This document shows positions 49,852 through 58,977 of a DNA stretch of 64,000 bases, piece by piece. Within the stretch, counting starts at the first letter, position 1. Each line of letters begins with the position of its first letter. The stretch comes from Nocardioides mangrovi (lineage in GTDB: Bacteria; Actinomycetota; Actinomycetes; Propionibacteriales; Nocardioidaceae). Under the pieces are notes generated by a model. That model worked only from the letters and a program-made list of their open reading frames with translations. It had not been told where the DNA came from and ran no database searches. The stretch lies in the NCBI RefSeq assembly GCF_020073815.1, contig NZ_JAIQZJ010000002.1, forward strand, positions 1 through 64,000, in the 5' to 3' direction. Both the position numbers and the translations under genes were made by a program.

Positions 49852-50690
49852 AGAGCTTCGAGGACAAGGTCGCCGTCGTCACCGGCGCCGGCTCCGGCAT
49901 CGGCCGGGCGCTGGCCGTCGACCTCGCCCGCCGGGGCGCGCTGCTCGCGATCTCGGACGTGAACGACGACGGGCTCGCCGAGACGGTCGACCTCGTGAAG
50001 GCGGCCGGCGCGCGCGAGGTGCGCTCCGACCACCTCGACGTGGCCGACCGGGCCGCGTTCACGGCGTACGCCGAGGCCGTCGTCGGCCAGTTCGGCCGGG
50101 TCAACCTCGTGGTCAACAACGCCGGCGTCTCGCTGACCGGCGACCTGGTCGACCTCGCCTACGAGGACATGGACTGGATCGTCGGCATCAACTTCTGGGG
50201 CGTCACCCACGGCACGAAGGAGTTCCTGCCGCACCTGATCGCCTCCGGCGACGGCCACCTGGTCAACATCTCCTCCCTCTTCGGGCTGGTGTCGATGCCC
50301 GGCCAGAGCATGTACAACGCCGCGAAGTACGCCGTCCGCGGGCTCTCCGAGGCCGTCCGCGAGGAGATGCTGGTCGCCGGCCACCCGGTCGGCGTGACGG
50401 TCGTCCACCCGGGCGGCATCAAGACCGGGATCGCCCGCAACGGCCGCTACTCCGAGGTCGAGGACGGCGCCCAGACGGCCCGCTTCTTCGACGAGAAGCT
50501 GGCCCGGATGACGCCCGAGAAGGCGGCGTCGGTGATCCTGGCCGGCGTCGAGAAGGACAAGGCGCGGGTGCTCGTCGGCCTCGACGCGCACATCGTCCAC
50601 CAGCTCGGCAAGATCGCCGGGTCGCGCTACCAGGACATCGTCGCCAACCGCGCGAAGCGCCTCATGCCTCCGGGGACGAAGGTCGTCTGA
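49848..50690 (+). CDS. short-chain dehydrogenase/reductase
   Basis: The 280-residue SDR has the cofactor motif VVTGAGSGIGRALAVDLARRG, NNAGVSLTG, the catalytic serine in LVNISSLFGLVSMPGQ, and YNAAKYAV with the YxxxK pair. The N-terminal Asp after the second strand (ISDVND) suggests NAD preference. It is translated together with the BVMO and probably supplies or removes its ketone. Its 3' end overlaps the converging exporter gene by 29 bases. Confidence 0.93.
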   Translation: MKSFEDKVAVVTGAGSGIGRALAVDLARRGALLAISDVNDDGLAETVDLVKAAGAREVRSDHLDVADRAAFTAYAEAVVGQFGRVNLVVNNAGVSLTGDLVDLAYEDMDWIVGINFWGVTHGTKEFLPHLIASGDGHLVNISSLFGLVSMPGQSMYNAAKYAVRGLSEAVREEMLVAGHPVGVTVVHPGGIKTGIARNGRYSEVEDGAQTARFFDEKLARMTPEKAASVILAGVEKDKARVLVGLDAHIVHQLGKIAGSRYQDIVANRAKRLMPPGTKVV

Positions 50691-52026
50691 TCCTGCGTGC
50701 GGCGCGGCCGGTCCGGACCCTGAGCGGGCCGACCAGGCGCGGGCCGGCGAGCCGGCTCTCCAGCTTGCGGGCCTCGCGCTGGATCGGCTGCGCGACGTAC
50801 TCCCCGAGGATCACGCCGGACGCGAGCGCCAGCGCGACCGCCCCGGCGGTGAAGAGCGCCAGCAGCCCCTCCGAGGTCGAGTCGCCGCCCTCCGAGAGGA
50901 GGCTCAGGCCACGGTAGATCGAGAGGCCCGGGAGCATCGGGACGATCGCGGGGACGACGACCACCAGCGGCGGCACCCGCAGCCGGGACGAGACGCCGTA
51001 GCTGATCAGGCCGACGAAGAAGGCGGCCATCGCCGTCGGCCACGCCCGCCCGATGCCGCTGACGTTCGCCGAGGTGGAGATGAGGATGGCCAGCGCGGCG
51101 ACCGCCGCGATCGTCACCAGCGTCCGGCGCGGCGCGTAGGAGGCGAAGGCGAACGCCGCCGCGCAGATCGCGGCCCCGATCGCCGCCGCCGACGCCTGCT
51201 TGAGGTCGCCGACCGCGCCGGGGTCGAGGCGCCCGACGTCGACGCCGACCACCTCGGCGACCTGGAGCCCGCCACCGACCCCGGCGATGATGCCCGCGGT
51301 CGCGAGCAGCGCCTCGGTCAGCCGGGCACCGGCGGTGACGTAGAAGCCCGACAGGGCGTCCTGGAGCGCGCCCATGAAGCCGATGCCGGCGAGCAGCATG
51401 ATGATGTTCGCGGTGACGACGACCGACGGGTTGAGGTCGAAGCCGGGGGCGGCCACGCCCACCGCGATCAGCGTCGCGACGCCGCCGCCGGCGACCTGGC
51501 GGTAGAACGCCGGCAGCCGGCGCCGCGCCATCAGCATCTGGAGCCGGTCGATGACGACGGCCGCGACGAACGCGATCGCCACCACGGCCCCGTCACCGCC
51601 GAGCTGCAGGCCGACCCCGGCGCACATCGCACCCCACCCGAGCGTGACCGCCCAGCGCGGCAGGGTGTGGCCCGAGGACACGATCCGGGCCAGCGTGCTG
51701 CGGGCGTCGCGGAGCTCGACCTCGCCGCGGAGCACGTCGCGCACGAGGTGGTCGACCAGGGTGAGGTCCTCGTAGTCGATCTCGCGCTGCTTGACCTGCC
51801 GGATCAGCACGAACGCCGGCAGCTCGGGGTCGGGCTGGAAGCTCATCGACAGCGACGTGAAGGTCACGTCCACCTCGGGGTTGCGGACGCCGTACTGCCA
51901 CGACAGCGCCTGCATCGTGGCGGTCACGTCCGCCGCGCCGGCTCCTGACGACAGCAGCAGCTCGCCGACGCGGAGGCAGAAGTCGAGAGTCAGGTTGAGC
52001 TCGCGTGCCTCCAGCATGGCCGCCAT
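50662..52026 (-). CDS. threonine/serine exporter (ThrE) family membrane protein
   Basis: About 454 residues. The cytoplasmic N-terminal domain (LDFCLRVGELLLSSGAGAADVTATMQALSWQYGV, about 10-130) carries the ThrE/DUF1212 signature. About ten hydrophobic segments follow, including the second DUF3815-like half. It exports threonine or serine by family. ATG at 52026 (or 52017) is used because the N-terminus matches family members, though no strong ribosome site is seen. It is divergent from the DUF402 gene by 28 bases. The C-terminus is Arg-rich. Confidence 0.88.
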   Translation of the reverse strand: MAAMLEARELNLTLDFCLRVGELLLSSGAGAADVTATMQALSWQYGVRNPEVDVTFTSLSMSFQPDPELPAFVLIRQVKQREIDYEDLTLVDHLVRDVLRGEVELRDARSTLARIVSSGHTLPRWAVTLGWGAMCAGVGLQLGGDGAVVAIAFVAAVVIDRLQMLMARRRLPAFYRQVAGGGVATLIAVGVAAPGFDLNPSVVVTANIIMLLAGIGFMGALQDALSGFYVTAGARLTEALLATAGIIAGVGGGLQVAEVVGVDVGRLDPGAVGDLKQASAAAIGAAICAAAFAFASYAPRRTLVTIAAVAALAILISTSANVSGIGRAWPTAMAAFFVGLISYGVSSRLRVPPLVVVVPAIVPMLPGLSIYRGLSLLSEGGDSTSEGLLALFTAGAVALALASGVILGEYVAQPIQREARKLESRLAGPRLVGPLRVRTGRAARRIRRPSSPEA

Positions 52027-52054
52027 GGTGGCAGCCAACTGGTAGACAGTCGAC

Positions 52055-52612
52055 GTGACCCCGGACGTGAGCCCCGCACCCGGCGACGCCGTACGTCTCG
52101 AGATGACGAAGTGGGGCGACCGTCCCCACTGGGAGCTGGACGCCATCTTCCTCGGCAGCGACGATCACGGGGACTGGATCGGCGCCCCCGCCGGCACCCT
52201 CAACGCGCGGCCCGGTGCTCGGTTCGTCTCCGAGGTCGATGCGGTGACGCTGGTGCCGCGGGCCGAGCACCTGGCGTGGTGCCTGCCGACCTTCCAGGCG
52301 CCCGGCATCTGGTGCACGGTCTACGTCGACGTCGCGACGCCCGCCGCCTGGGACGGCCGCGTGCTGCGCTCGGTCGACCTCGACCTGGACGTCATCCACG
52401 GCGCCGGTCACGGCGGTCGGGGGCGCATCTGGGTCGACGACGAGGACGAGTTCGCCGACCACCGGGTCCGCTTCGGCTATCCCGACGACGTCGTCGCGGC
52501 CGCGGTCGCGTCGGCCGAGCGGGTCCTCGCCGAGGTCACGGCCGGGCTCGCGCCCTTCGACGGGACCGCCGACGCGTGGCTCGCCCGGCTGGCCGCGCTC
52601 GACCCCACCTGA
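52055..52612 (+). CDS. DUF402 domain protein
   Basis: The 185-residue cytoplasmic protein has the DUF402 core: AWCLPTFQAPGIWCTVYVDVATPAAWDG, RSVDLDLDVIHGAG and IWVDDEDEFADHRVRFGYPDDVVAAAVASAERVLAEV. DUF402 members include nucleoside tri/diphosphatases and FomD-like phosphohydrolases using acidic metal ligands; DLDLDV and DEDEF are consistent with that. The exact substrate is unknown. It ends 20 bases before the carboxylate-amine ligase start. Confidence 0.85.
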   Translation: MTPDVSPAPGDAVRLEMTKWGDRPHWELDAIFLGSDDHGDWIGAPAGTLNARPGARFVSEVDAVTLVPRAEHLAWCLPTFQAPGIWCTVYVDVATPAAWDGRVLRSVDLDLDVIHGAGHGGRGRIWVDDEDEFADHRVRFGYPDDVVAAAVASAERVLAEVTAGLAPFDGTADAWLARLAALDPT

Positions 52613-52632
52613 CCTGTGGAACGCTTGCGCCC

Positions 52633-53760
52633 ATGCGGATCGACTTCCACTCCTCCCCGGAGCCGACGCTGGGCGTCGAGTGGGAGCTCGCGCTGGTCGA
52701 TCGCCGCACCCGCGACCTGCGCAACGACGCCACCCACCTCTTCGCCCGCGCCAAGCCGCGACTGCCGGACCCGAACAAGCTCCACAAGGAGCTGCTCCGC
52801 AACACCGTCGAGATCGTCAGCGGGGTCTGCCACACGGTCGGCGAGGCGATGGACGACCTGCGGCAGACCCTGGAGGTCGTCGTCCCGGCGGGCGACGCGC
52901 TCGACATCGACCTGTACGGCGCCGGCACCCACCCCTTCGCGTCCTGGACGGTCCAGCAGCTCTCCGAGGGGCACCGCTACGAGGAGCTGATCAACCGCAC
53001 CCAGTGGTGGGGCCGGCAGATGCTGATCTGGGGCGTGCACGTCCACGTCGGGCTGCCCGAGCGGGAGCGGGTGATGCCCGTGCTCTCGGCGCTGCTCAAC
53101 CACTACCCCCACCTCCAGGCGCTCTCCGCGTCCTCGCCGATCTGGGCCGGCATCGACACCGGCTACGCCTCCAACCGGGCGCTGATGTTCCAGCAGCTGC
53201 CGACCGCCGGGCTGCCCTTCCAGTTCGAGCGGTGGTCGGAGTTCGAGGCCTTCGCGCACGACCAGGTCACCACCGGCGTCATCGAGGAGCTGACCGAGAT
53301 CCGCTGGGACGTCCGGCCCGCGCCGGTGCACGGCACGCTGGAGAACCGGGTGTGCGACGGCGTCTCCAACTTCACCGAGCTGGCCGCGCTCGTCGCGCTG
53401 ATGCACTGCCTGGTCGTCGACCTCGACACCCGGCTCGCCGCCGGGGAGACGCTGCCGACCATGCCGCCGTGGCACGTGCAGGAGAACAAGTGGCGGGCCG
53501 CCCGCTACGGCCTCGACGCCATCGTGATCACCGACGCCGCCTCCCACGAGCGGCTGGTCACCGACGACCTCGCCGACCTCCTCGACCGGCTCGCTCCGGT
53601 CGCCGAGCGGCTCGGCTGCGAGGCCGAGCTCGCCACGGTCGCGGACATCCCGAGCCGCGGCGCGTCGTACCAGCGCCAGCGAGCGGTCGCCGAGCGCACC
53701 GGTGGCGACCTCGTCGCGGTCGTCGACTCCGTCGTGCAGGAGCTGCGCTCCGGGCTCTGA
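52633..53760 (+). CDS. glutamate-cysteine-ligase-like carboxylate-amine ligase (YbdK/GCS2)
   Basis: The 375-residue ATP-dependent ligase has TLGVEWELALVDRRTRDLRNDA with the metal-binding EWE, ELLRNTVEIVSGVCHTVGEAM, GAGTHPFASW, and WGVHVHVGLPERERV. It forms gamma-glutamyl amides in characterised relatives. In a mycothiol-using actinobacterium the physiological product is uncertain. ATG at 52633 starts at the family N-terminus. The stop codon is followed by an 11-base tandem repeat. Confidence 0.9.
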   Translation: MRIDFHSSPEPTLGVEWELALVDRRTRDLRNDATHLFARAKPRLPDPNKLHKELLRNTVEIVSGVCHTVGEAMDDLRQTLEVVVPAGDALDIDLYGAGTHPFASWTVQQLSEGHRYEELINRTQWWGRQMLIWGVHVHVGLPERERVMPVLSALLNHYPHLQALSASSPIWAGIDTGYASNRALMFQQLPTAGLPFQFERWSEFEAFAHDQVTTGVIEELTEIRWDVRPAPVHGTLENRVCDGVSNFTELAALVALMHCLVVDLDTRLAAGETLPTMPPWHVQENKWRAARYGLDAIVITDAASHERLVTDDLADLLDRLAPVAERLGCEAELATVADIPSRGASYQRQRAVAERTGGDLVAVVDSVVQELRSGL

Positions 53761-53793
53761 CCGCGGTCTGACCGCGGTCTGACCGCGGTCTGA
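53761..53793. repeat. 11-base tandem repeat (three copies) after the ligase gene
   Basis: CCGCGGTCTGA repeated exactly three times; the last 11 coding bases of the ligase gene (53750-53760, CCGGGCTCTGA) are a diverged fourth copy. Each unit carries a TGA. It lies between the two converging genes. Confidence 0.9.
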
Positions 53794-53796
53794 CCG

Positions 53797-54891
53797 TCAG
53801 TAGCCGCCCTCGGGCGGCACCATCTCCAGGCGTACGCCGAGCAGTCGCACCGGCCGCTCCCGGTCGCGCGGGTCGAGACGATCGAGGAGCGAGACGGCCG
53901 CGTCGGCGAGGGCCGTCGGGTCGTTGGTGGGCGCGGGCAGGGTCAGGCTGCGGCTGACCGTGGAGAAGGGGCGCAGCCGGACCTTGAGCCCCACCCGCGC
54001 CGCGAGCCGGCCCTCCCGGTCGATGTCCTCGACCACGCGACGGGTGAGGGCCCGGACGGCCTCGTCGACCGCGGCCGGGTCGAGGAGGTCGGCCTGGAAG
54101 GTCTCCTCACGTCCGTGCGCCCGGGGCACCCACGGCGTCGCGTCGACCGGGCCGGTGTCGGCGCCGCGTCCCAGCCGGCGGTACCACGGACCCATCGTCG
54201 GGCCGAGCTCGGCGGCGAGGACGTCGACGTCGGCGGCGGCGAGCTGGGCGACCGTGTCGATGCCGAGGGCGGCCAGCTTCTTCGCCGTCTTCGCCCCGAC
54301 GCCCCAGAGCGCGGTGGTGGGCCGCTCCCCCATCACCGCGAACCAGGTGTCCCCGGTCAGCTGCGAGATGCCCTGCGGCTTGTCGAAGTCGGTCGCGATC
54401 TTGGCGCGCACCTTGGTGTCGCCGATCCCGACCGAGCAGTGCAGCCCGGTGACGGCGAGCACCGCGTCGTGGACGTGCGCGGCGAACTCGCGCGGGTCGC
54501 CCAGCTCCCCGTGCCCCGGCCCGGCAGCCAGGAACGCCTCGTCCCAGCCGAGTACCTCCAGGACGACGGGCACCCCGCCCCACTCGAGGCCGCGCAGGCT
54601 CGCCATCACCCCGGCGGACGCCGCGTCGTAGGCGTCATTGTCGACGGGCAGGAAGACCGCGTCCGGGCACTTGCGGGCCGCGAGCCGCAGCGGCATCCCG
54701 GAGCCGACGCCGAAGGCGCGGGCCTCGTACGACGCGGTCGACACGACGCCGCGCTCGGTCGGGTCGCCCCGGCCTCCGACGACCACCGGAAGGCCCGTGA
54801 GCTCGGGATGGCGGAGCACCTCGACCGCCGCCAGGAACTGGTCCAGGTCGACGTGCAGCACCCAGGGCTGGTCGGTCGCCGGGTCGCTCAT
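53797..54891 (-). CDS. dinB: Y-family DNA polymerase IV
   Basis: Translesion DNA polymerase of 364 residues. It has the palm motif LHVDLDQFLAAVEVLRHPEL, ASYEARAFGVGSGMPLRLAARKCPDA, and the thumb region ALWGVGAKTAKKLAALGIDTV. The second catalytic motif reads GWDEAFL where most DinB proteins have SIDE(A/V)(Y/F)LD, but the Asp-Glu pair is retained. The C-terminus ends LGVRLEMVPPEGGY with no clear beta-clamp QxxLF peptide. Its start overlaps the stop of the FUSC gene (ATGA). Confidence 0.92.
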   Translation of the reverse strand: MSDPATDQPWVLHVDLDQFLAAVEVLRHPELTGLPVVVGGRGDPTERGVVSTASYEARAFGVGSGMPLRLAARKCPDAVFLPVDNDAYDAASAGVMASLRGLEWGGVPVVLEVLGWDEAFLAAGPGHGELGDPREFAAHVHDAVLAVTGLHCSVGIGDTKVRAKIATDFDKPQGISQLTGDTWFAVMGERPTTALWGVGAKTAKKLAALGIDTVAQLAAADVDVLAAELGPTMGPWYRRLGRGADTGPVDATPWVPRAHGREETFQADLLDPAAVDEAVRALTRRVVEDIDREGRLAARVGLKVRLRPFSTVSRSLTLPAPTNDPTALADAAVSLLDRLDPRDRERPVRLLGVRLEMVPPEGGY

Positions 54892-55988
54892 CGGGGTGGC
54901 GGCGGGAGCGCGTCGGTCGACTCGAGCTGGTCGAGCCCGCTCACCATCAGCAGGTCGACGACGACCGAGCGGAGCTGGGCGAGCACCGCCTCGGCGGCGA
55001 GCACGTCGGTGCGCTCGACCCGCCCGGTGGCGTCGCCGACCGCGAGCAGCGGCACCCGGGCGGCGACCGCCATCTGGTCGCTCGCCAGCTCGGCCGCGGC
55101 CAGCTCGGCGGCGTCCGCGAGGTCGAGGGCGATCTGGGAGTAGGACACCGGGATCGGCCGGCGGTGGTAGGCCGCGACCGCGGTCTGCCGGACCAGCACG
55201 CGGGTGCTGCGCAGCGCCCGGTCGAGCGGGTCGACCAGCTCCGACATCTTGCGCAGGTCGTCACGGTGGCGCACCCGGAACGGCGACGACGCCACGATCG
55301 ACAGCCCCTCCTCGGCGGCGGCCTGGAGCTCCCGGATCAGGTGGTCGGTGGACCGCGCGTCGGCCAGCAGCGCGAGCGCCTCCGCGCTCTCGCCGTGGAC
55401 CATCACCTCGCCCGCGGCCCGCAGCAGCCCCGCGATCTTGCGCATCACCACCGCGGCCTGCTCGCGAGGTCGCCGCAGCGGCGCGGCCGGGACGACGGTC
55501 GCGGCCACCAGCGCGACCGCACCACCGATGACCGCGTCGGTCCAGCGGGTGAAGGCGGCGTTGGCGTCGGGGATCAGGGTGGCGACGACGATGGACTGCA
55601 CGGCCGCCTGGGTGACCAGGAGCTGCCCGCCGTCGAGGAGGAACGCGGCGGACATCGCGAGCGCCACGATGAGGGCGATCTGCCACCAGCCCGACCCGAT
55701 GCCGGCCACGATGAGGTCGGCCAGGAACACCCCGACCGCGACCCCGACCGTCACCTCGGCGACCCGGCGCAGCCGCTGGCCGTAGGAGGTGCCGAGGGCC
55801 ACGACCGCCGCGACCGGGGCGAAGAACGGCGTGGTGTGCCCGATCAGGTCCGCGGCGATCAGCCAGGCCACGCCGGCGGCGATCGCGCACTGGCCGATCT
55901 GCCAGAACTTCGACTGCCACCGCCGGATCCTGGCGCGCACCGACGTACGGCTGCGGTCCCACATCCGGTCCAGCGGTCCCGCCTCCAC
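54888..55988 (-). CDS. FUSC-family (aromatic acid exporter-like) membrane protein
   Basis: The 366-residue protein has about five to six closely packed N-terminal membrane segments (CAIAAGVAWLIAADLIG, FFAPVAAVVALGTSYG, VTVGVAVGVFLADLIVAGIG, QIALIVALAMSAAFLL, VIGGAVALVAATVVPA, about 30-175). A long helical cytoplasmic domain follows. This matches the FUSC/DUF939 group of putative exporters. The substrate is unknown. The GTG start has GAGGAT upstream. Confidence 0.85.
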   Translation of the reverse strand: MEAGPLDRMWDRSRTSVRARIRRWQSKFWQIGQCAIAAGVAWLIAADLIGHTTPFFAPVAAVVALGTSYGQRLRRVAEVTVGVAVGVFLADLIVAGIGSGWWQIALIVALAMSAAFLLDGGQLLVTQAAVQSIVVATLIPDANAAFTRWTDAVIGGAVALVAATVVPAAPLRRPREQAAVVMRKIAGLLRAAGEVMVHGESAEALALLADARSTDHLIRELQAAAEEGLSIVASSPFRVRHRDDLRKMSELVDPLDRALRSTRVLVRQTAVAAYHRRPIPVSYSQIALDLADAAELAAAELASDQMAVAARVPLLAVGDATGRVERTDVLAAEAVLAQLRSVVVDLLMVSGLDQLESTDALPPPPR

Positions 55989-56010
55989 GGGACCGATCCT
56001 CGCACGATCG

Positions 56011-56349
56011 CTACTGCGCGTGCGCCCAGTCGAGCGCCTGCTGGAGGTCGCCGAGGTCGCGGTACCAGGTCTTCACCTCCGTCCAGCAGCGGACCCGGTC
56101 GACGCGGCGGTCGTACTCCCGGCACTCGGCGTGCGCCTCCGAGTCGGTGGGCGGATAGAGGCCGGAGCCGTCGTAGAACTCGATCTCGAACCCGTTGGCC
56201 TTGTCGCCGGTGACCGCGACGATCGTGTCGCCGGGCGGCTCGTCGTCGGCGGCGACCGCCGCGGCGCCGAGCGTGCCGAGCGAGCCGACGAGGCCGGCGC
56301 CGAGCGCGAGGAGGACGAGTCGGACGGGCAGGTGGGTGGTGCGTCGCAT
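56011..56349 (-). CDS. small secreted protein of unknown function
   Basis: The 112-residue precursor has a signal peptide (RLVLLALGAGLVGSLGTLGAAAVAA, cleavage near residue 34) and an acidic mature part with two cysteines (AECREYDRRVDRVRCWTEV), likely a disulfide. GGGAGC precedes the ATG. It sits between the FUSC gene and a secreted HNH protein. Family not recognised. Confidence 0.75.
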   Translation of the reverse strand: MRRTTHLPVRLVLLALGAGLVGSLGTLGAAAVAADDEPPGDTIVAVTGDKANGFEIEFYDGSGLYPPTDSEAHAECREYDRRVDRVRCWTEVKTWYRDLGDLQQALDWAHAQ

Positions 56350-56404
56350 GAACAGCTCCCGAGGGGCAGGTACGCCGGACGATCCGGCGTGCGAGCGACG
56401 CTAG

Positions 56405-56433
56405 GCGCGGCCGCGGACGAGCCGCGGCCGCGC
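56405..56433. terminator. all-GC hairpin downstream of the HNH gene
   Basis: A 12-bp perfect stem (56405-56416 with 56422-56433) with loop ACGAG, about 100 bases beyond the stop of the secreted HNH gene on the minus strand and upstream of the small secreted gene. Confidence 0.6.
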
Positions 56434-56534
56434 GGCGTACCCCTGGGGAGACCGCGGTTCGGAGCCTCCCTGTGGAGAGAAGGTGGCCGGTGCCCTGAGC
56501 ACGCCCAGTGCGCAGGAACCTCCCACTCAGGTCA

Positions 56535-57191
56535 CTAGTTCGCGACGGTCACCGTGATCGTGCCGGTGCAGCCCGCGCTCGAGACGAGCGCGGTCATCGC
56601 GCTCTTCTCCGCGCTGTCGACGCTGAGGCTCCAGCGGTGCTTCACCGCGACCCACTCCCGCAGGTAGCGGCACTGCTGCTGCGGCGGGAGCCACTCGGCG
56701 ATGTCCTGGTCGCCCTTGGAGCGGTTGAGCGCGGCGGTCACGCCGACGAGCGTGCGGTAGTCGCCGAGGTCGTTCGCGTAGGACTGCCGCGTGGCGGCGG
56801 ACCACGATCGGGCGCCGGAGTCCCAGGCCTCGGCGAGCGGGACCATGTGGTCGATGTCGAGGGCCGACGCGCTCGTCTGCGAGACCCCGTCGTAGTAGGA
56901 GTACCAGCGGCCACCGGACAGGGAGCAGCCCGAGCCGACGGTCGGCGCCTCCTCCGCCTCGGAGATGAGCACCTCGTCGCGGGTGTCGCAGCCGTCGCCG
57001 TCCGCGTCGACCCAGTGCACGAAGAGGTCGCGCGAGTAGCCGGTGCGGACCTCGGCGGCCACCGGCAGGTCCGCGATGGCCTGGCTCAGGGAGGCGGAGT
57101 ACGACGCGGCCTGCGCGGCGGACGGGATCGCGACCAGCCCGGCGGCCGCGAGCAGGACGGAGAGGAGGGCGAGCAGCGGACGACGGACCAT
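56535..57191 (-). CDS. secreted HNH/DUF1524-type nuclease-like protein
   Basis: The 218-residue exported protein has a signal peptide (LLALLSVLLAAAGLVAIPSAAQA, cleavage near residue 28). A DUF1524-like HNH domain follows, with CDTRDEVL, ALDIDHMVPLAEAWDSGARSW, and GVTAALNRSKGDQDIAEWLPPQQQCRYLREWVAVKHRW. By family it is an extracellular metal-dependent nuclease, common in Streptomyces and Nocardioides. Cysteines suggest disulfides. GGGAG precedes the ATG. It is divergent from the kinase gene. Confidence 0.9.
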   Translation of the reverse strand: MVRRPLLALLSVLLAAAGLVAIPSAAQAASYSASLSQAIADLPVAAEVRTGYSRDLFVHWVDADGDGCDTRDEVLISEAEEAPTVGSGCSLSGGRWYSYYDGVSQTSASALDIDHMVPLAEAWDSGARSWSAATRQSYANDLGDYRTLVGVTAALNRSKGDQDIAEWLPPQQQCRYLREWVAVKHRWSLSVDSAEKSAMTALVSSAGCTGTITVTVAN

Positions 57192-57284
57192 GGAGCACTC
57201 CCGAGATGAGTTCCGGATGGACCCCTCGACCCCATCCCGAGCCGGGCCGGGTGCGCAAGGGGGATCGCCGGGCTCGGCGGTTCG

Positions 57285-57302
57285 TTCACAGGAGGTTCAC
57301 AG
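57285..57302. promoter_or_regulatory. direct repeat upstream of the kinase gene
   Basis: TTCACAG repeated with an 11-base period (57285-57291, 57296-57302), a possible -35 or response-regulator site 27 bases upstream of ATG at 57329. Confidence 0.4.
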
Positions 57303-57328
57303 AGCGGTGCGGTGGGTACGACGTGCGC

Positions 57329-58888
57329 ATGACCGACTCGGTCGATGCTCCGGTGCGCCTGCTCGACGGGCGCTACGAGCTGCGCGCCCACCTCGGCTCG
57401 GGCGGGATGGGCGCCGTCTACCGGGCCCACGACCTGCGCCTCGACCGCGAGGTCGCGATCAAGGTGCTCCGCGACGGGCCCGACGACCCACGCGACCCGG
57501 AGGACCCCGATCACGTGGTGCGCCGCGCGCGGCTGCACGCCGAGGCACGGCTCGCGGGCGGCCTCCAGCACCCGGGCATCGTCCGGGTGCTCGACTACGG
57601 CGAGGAGCGGCACGCGACCGGCCGTTCGCCGTACGTCGTCATGCAGCACGTGCCCGGCCGGCCGCTGTCCGCGGTGCTCCGCGAGGACGGCGTGCTGCCG
57701 GCGGAGTCGGTGCTGCTGCTGGTCCACGAGGTCGGGGCGGCGCTGGCGGAGGCGCATGCCGCGACGGTCGTGCACCGCGACCTCAAGCCCTCCAACATCA
57801 TCGTGCGCCCCGATGGTCGGCCCGTCCTGGTCGACTTCGGCATCGCCCGCTCCGACGGCGACGACCCGCTGACGCAGACCGGGGAGATCATCGGCACCGC
57901 CGACTACCTCAGCCCCGAGCAGGTGTCGGGCCAGCGGGCCACACCGGCCTCCGACGTCTACGCCCTCGGCGTGGTCGCCTACCAGTGCCTGACCGGGACC
58001 TCGCCCTTCCACCGCGAGACGCACGTCGCCACCGCGCTCGCGCACCTCCACGACGCAGCGCCGCCGCTCCCCGACACCGTCCCCACTCCGCTGCGCGACC
58101 TGGTCCACCAGATGCTGCGGCAGGACCCCGACCAGCGGCCCGGGGCCGCGGAGGTGAGCGCGCGGGCGCGCACCGCGACCGAGCCCACGACCCAGGCGCT
58201 GCCGGCCGTCGCGCGGCCCGCACCGACGGCCCTGTGGCCGTTCGCCCGGCCTCGCGGCCGCAGCCTCGCGATCGCCGGCGCGGCCCTGGTCGCCCTGGTC
58301 GCCGGTCTGGTCGTCTGGGGCATCGCCGGAGGCGACCCGGTCACCCCGCCCGCGGCCGCCGGCGTCGCGGTCCCGGACGTCGTCGACGAGCAGGTCGCCG
58401 AGGCCAGGCAGGACCTGCACGACGCCGGCTTCGAGGTCGACGTACGACGGGTCGACGCGGCCGCTCCCGCGGGACAGGTGCTGCGCCAGTCGCCGACCTC
58501 GGGCGGCAAGGGCGCGCTCCGCCCGCCCGGGTCCACCGTGACCCTGCGCGTCGCCTCCGGCTGGGTGGCGATCGATCCGGACACCCTCGTCGGCCTCGAC
58601 GTCGACCGGGCCGCCGCGGCGCTGTCCCGCCGCGGGCTGGTCGCCGTCCGGGCCGGGACCACCGCCTCGGACGCCCCGGTCGACAGCGTGGTCGAGGTCG
58701 GCGTCGACGACTCCGTCACCCGCCTGCGCCGCGGCTCCACCGTCCCGCTGGTCCTCGCCGCGGCTCCGGTCGTCACGAAGCAGTCCGGCCACCCGCACCC
58801 GTCGGCTCCCGGCAAGGCGAAGGGGCACGGCAAGCCGCCGAAGCCACCCAAGCCCGGCAAGAAGCCCGGCAAGAAGCCCCACCCCTGA
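57329..58888 (+). CDS. PASTA-domain Ser/Thr protein kinase
   Basis: The 519-residue membrane kinase has a catalytic domain (about 10-270) with GSGGMGAVYRAHD, the lysine in VAIKVL, HRDLKPSNI, DFG and LSPEQ. One membrane segment follows (SLAIAGAALVALVAGLVVWGIAGG, about 312-335), then two PASTA-like extracellular domains (VAVPDVVDEQVAEARQDLHDAGFEV..., VAIDPDTLVGLDVDRAAAALSRRGLVAV...). It ends in a Lys/Pro/Gly-rich tail. PASTA domains bind peptidoglycan fragments in PknB relatives, so a cell-wall-sensing role is likely. Confidence 0.93.
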   Translation: MTDSVDAPVRLLDGRYELRAHLGSGGMGAVYRAHDLRLDREVAIKVLRDGPDDPRDPEDPDHVVRRARLHAEARLAGGLQHPGIVRVLDYGEERHATGRSPYVVMQHVPGRPLSAVLREDGVLPAESVLLLVHEVGAALAEAHAATVVHRDLKPSNIIVRPDGRPVLVDFGIARSDGDDPLTQTGEIIGTADYLSPEQVSGQRATPASDVYALGVVAYQCLTGTSPFHRETHVATALAHLHDAAPPLPDTVPTPLRDLVHQMLRQDPDQRPGAAEVSARARTATEPTTQALPAVARPAPTALWPFARPRGRSLAIAGAALVALVAGLVVWGIAGGDPVTPPAAAGVAVPDVVDEQVAEARQDLHDAGFEVDVRRVDAAAPAGQVLRQSPTSGGKGALRPPGSTVTLRVASGWVAIDPDTLVGLDVDRAAAALSRRGLVAVRAGTTASDAPVDSVVEVGVDDSVTRLRRGSTVPLVLAAAPVVTKQSGHPHPSAPGKAKGHGKPPKPPKPGKKPGKKPHP

Positions 58889-58977
58889 CCGGTGCGGTCC
58901 GCTCCCCGCGGCGGCCTTGTGGCGACCGTCACGGCACGTCATGATCGGACGCCCGACCACCCACCGGAAGAGGCAGT

